Source: UBA8231 sp036011085 (GTDB lineage: Bacteria; Latescibacterota; UBA2968; UBA8231). Taken from it: DNA of 64,000 bases. Below, piece after piece: positions 63,805-64,000 of this stretch. Each line of letters starts with the position of its first letter. The first letter of the stretch is position 1. The stretch lies in assembly GCA_036011085.1 (NCBI GenBank), contig DASCMS010000013.1, forward strand, positions 42,158 to 106,157, given 5' to 3'. A model generated the notes under the pieces. It was not told the origin of the DNA, ran no database searches, and saw only the letters and a program-made list of their open reading frames with translations. Both the position numbers and the translations under genes were made by a program.

Positions 63805-64000
63805 ATGAACTTTGAAAGAGGGCTCCATCGGCTAGCGAAGGTTGCTGGCCTCCTTCTGGCCGGATGGGTCTTTCTGGTATGCGAAGCATTTGGAATCACG
63901 GCGGTCTTTACCTATGAACGGACGAGTGAGTTGTACCTTGGCGTCGCACTTATCGTCATTGGCGTGGTGGGCGCGGTTGCCTCCTATTATCTGATAGGGT
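63805..64000 (+). CDS. Membrane protein, N-terminal part only
   Basis: A frame starting at ATG 63805 is open to the window edge and gives 65 residues with two hydrophobic spans (RLAKVAGLLLAGWVFLVCEA and LYLGVALIVIGVVGAVASYY) separated by a short polar loop. No Shine-Dalgarno sequence is obvious. The family cannot be read from this part. It may be paired with the small acidic-tailed protein in front of it. Confidence 0.5.
   Translation, partial: MNFERGLHRLAKVAGLLLAGWVFLVCEAFGITAVFTYERTSELYLGVALIVIGVVGAVASYYLIG

Overview
The window is a GC-rich bacterial chromosome segment with tightly packed genes, many 4-bp start/stop overlaps, and no rRNA, tRNA, phage or IS transposase that I can see. Gene content points to an uncultured, Gram-negative-type, heterotrophic marine or sponge-associated lineage such as Latescibacterota or Poribacteria. 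The reasons are six phytanoyl-CoA dioxygenase (PhyH)-like proteins, three Gfo/Idh/MocA oxidoreductases, two enolase-superfamily dehydratases, BNR and CBM9 glycan proteins, a secreted discoidin/FlgD-Ig protein, and outer-membrane biogenesis genes (SurA, OmpA). The phylum is an inference from gene content only.

Left part (1-21.6 kb): a cut-off beta-lactamase-fold hydrolase, then PhyH - MFS - Gfo/Idh, an enolase-superfamily dehydratase with a decayed BNR fragment behind it, a second PhyH, a DUF3347 lipoprotein, a DUF3078-like outer-membrane protein and a Phd/ParE toxin-antitoxin pair. A sugar-catabolic run follows: TIM-barrel isomerase, CBM9 protein, Gfo/Idh and BNR protein. After it come gamma-glutamyltransferase with exonuclease III, a split and catalytically degenerate RNase II-like protein, a CPBP protease with a GSA-type aminotransferase, and isochorismatase with a second dehydratase.

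Middle accessory part (21.6-30.3 kb): a hemerythrin-GNAT-GNAT fusion, a Nudix hydrolase, a truncated GNAT, a frameshifted PPOX-type protein, a 7TM sensor with a SpoIIE-type phosphatase, and a nucleoside 2-deoxyribosyltransferase-like gene interrupted by an in-frame amber codon. A UROD-type/MttB-type methyltransferase pair closes the region. Several of these genes are broken, so it looks like a decaying or recently acquired patch.

Transport and dioxygenase operon (30.3-38.5 kb): a very unusual ABC importer. One gene fuses the substrate-binding protein to a permease. The next permease carries a periplasmic insertion of about 375 residues with beta-galactosidase (GH42)-like sequence motifs. Three PhyH genes and an esterase overlap one another directly downstream. 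This is the best candidate for an undescribed system in the window. A convergent Gfo/Idh gene and a TIM-barrel isomerase follow.

Core part (40.5-57.3 kb): a mini flagellar-rod-like protein, a degenerate M23 peptidase and a bactofilin form a likely cell-shape operon. It shares a bidirectional terminator with groEL, which has a CIRCE operator and no groES beside it. Then come an unrecognised 456-residue protein, an SDR, moaC, and a nine-gene minus-strand series (mfd, PPIase lipoprotein, surA, S4 protein, methyltransferase, DHH phosphatase, argF, OmpA), with yfbR divergent from it.

Right part (57.4-64 kb): a sixth PhyH, a wrecked phosphotransferase, a large secreted discoidin/FlgD-Ig protein, and a GT39-like membrane glycosyltransferase. 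The glycosyltransferase is flanked by two diverged copies of a repeat of about 157 bp, one of which has perfect 10-bp terminal inverted repeats. Small membrane proteins run off the edge.
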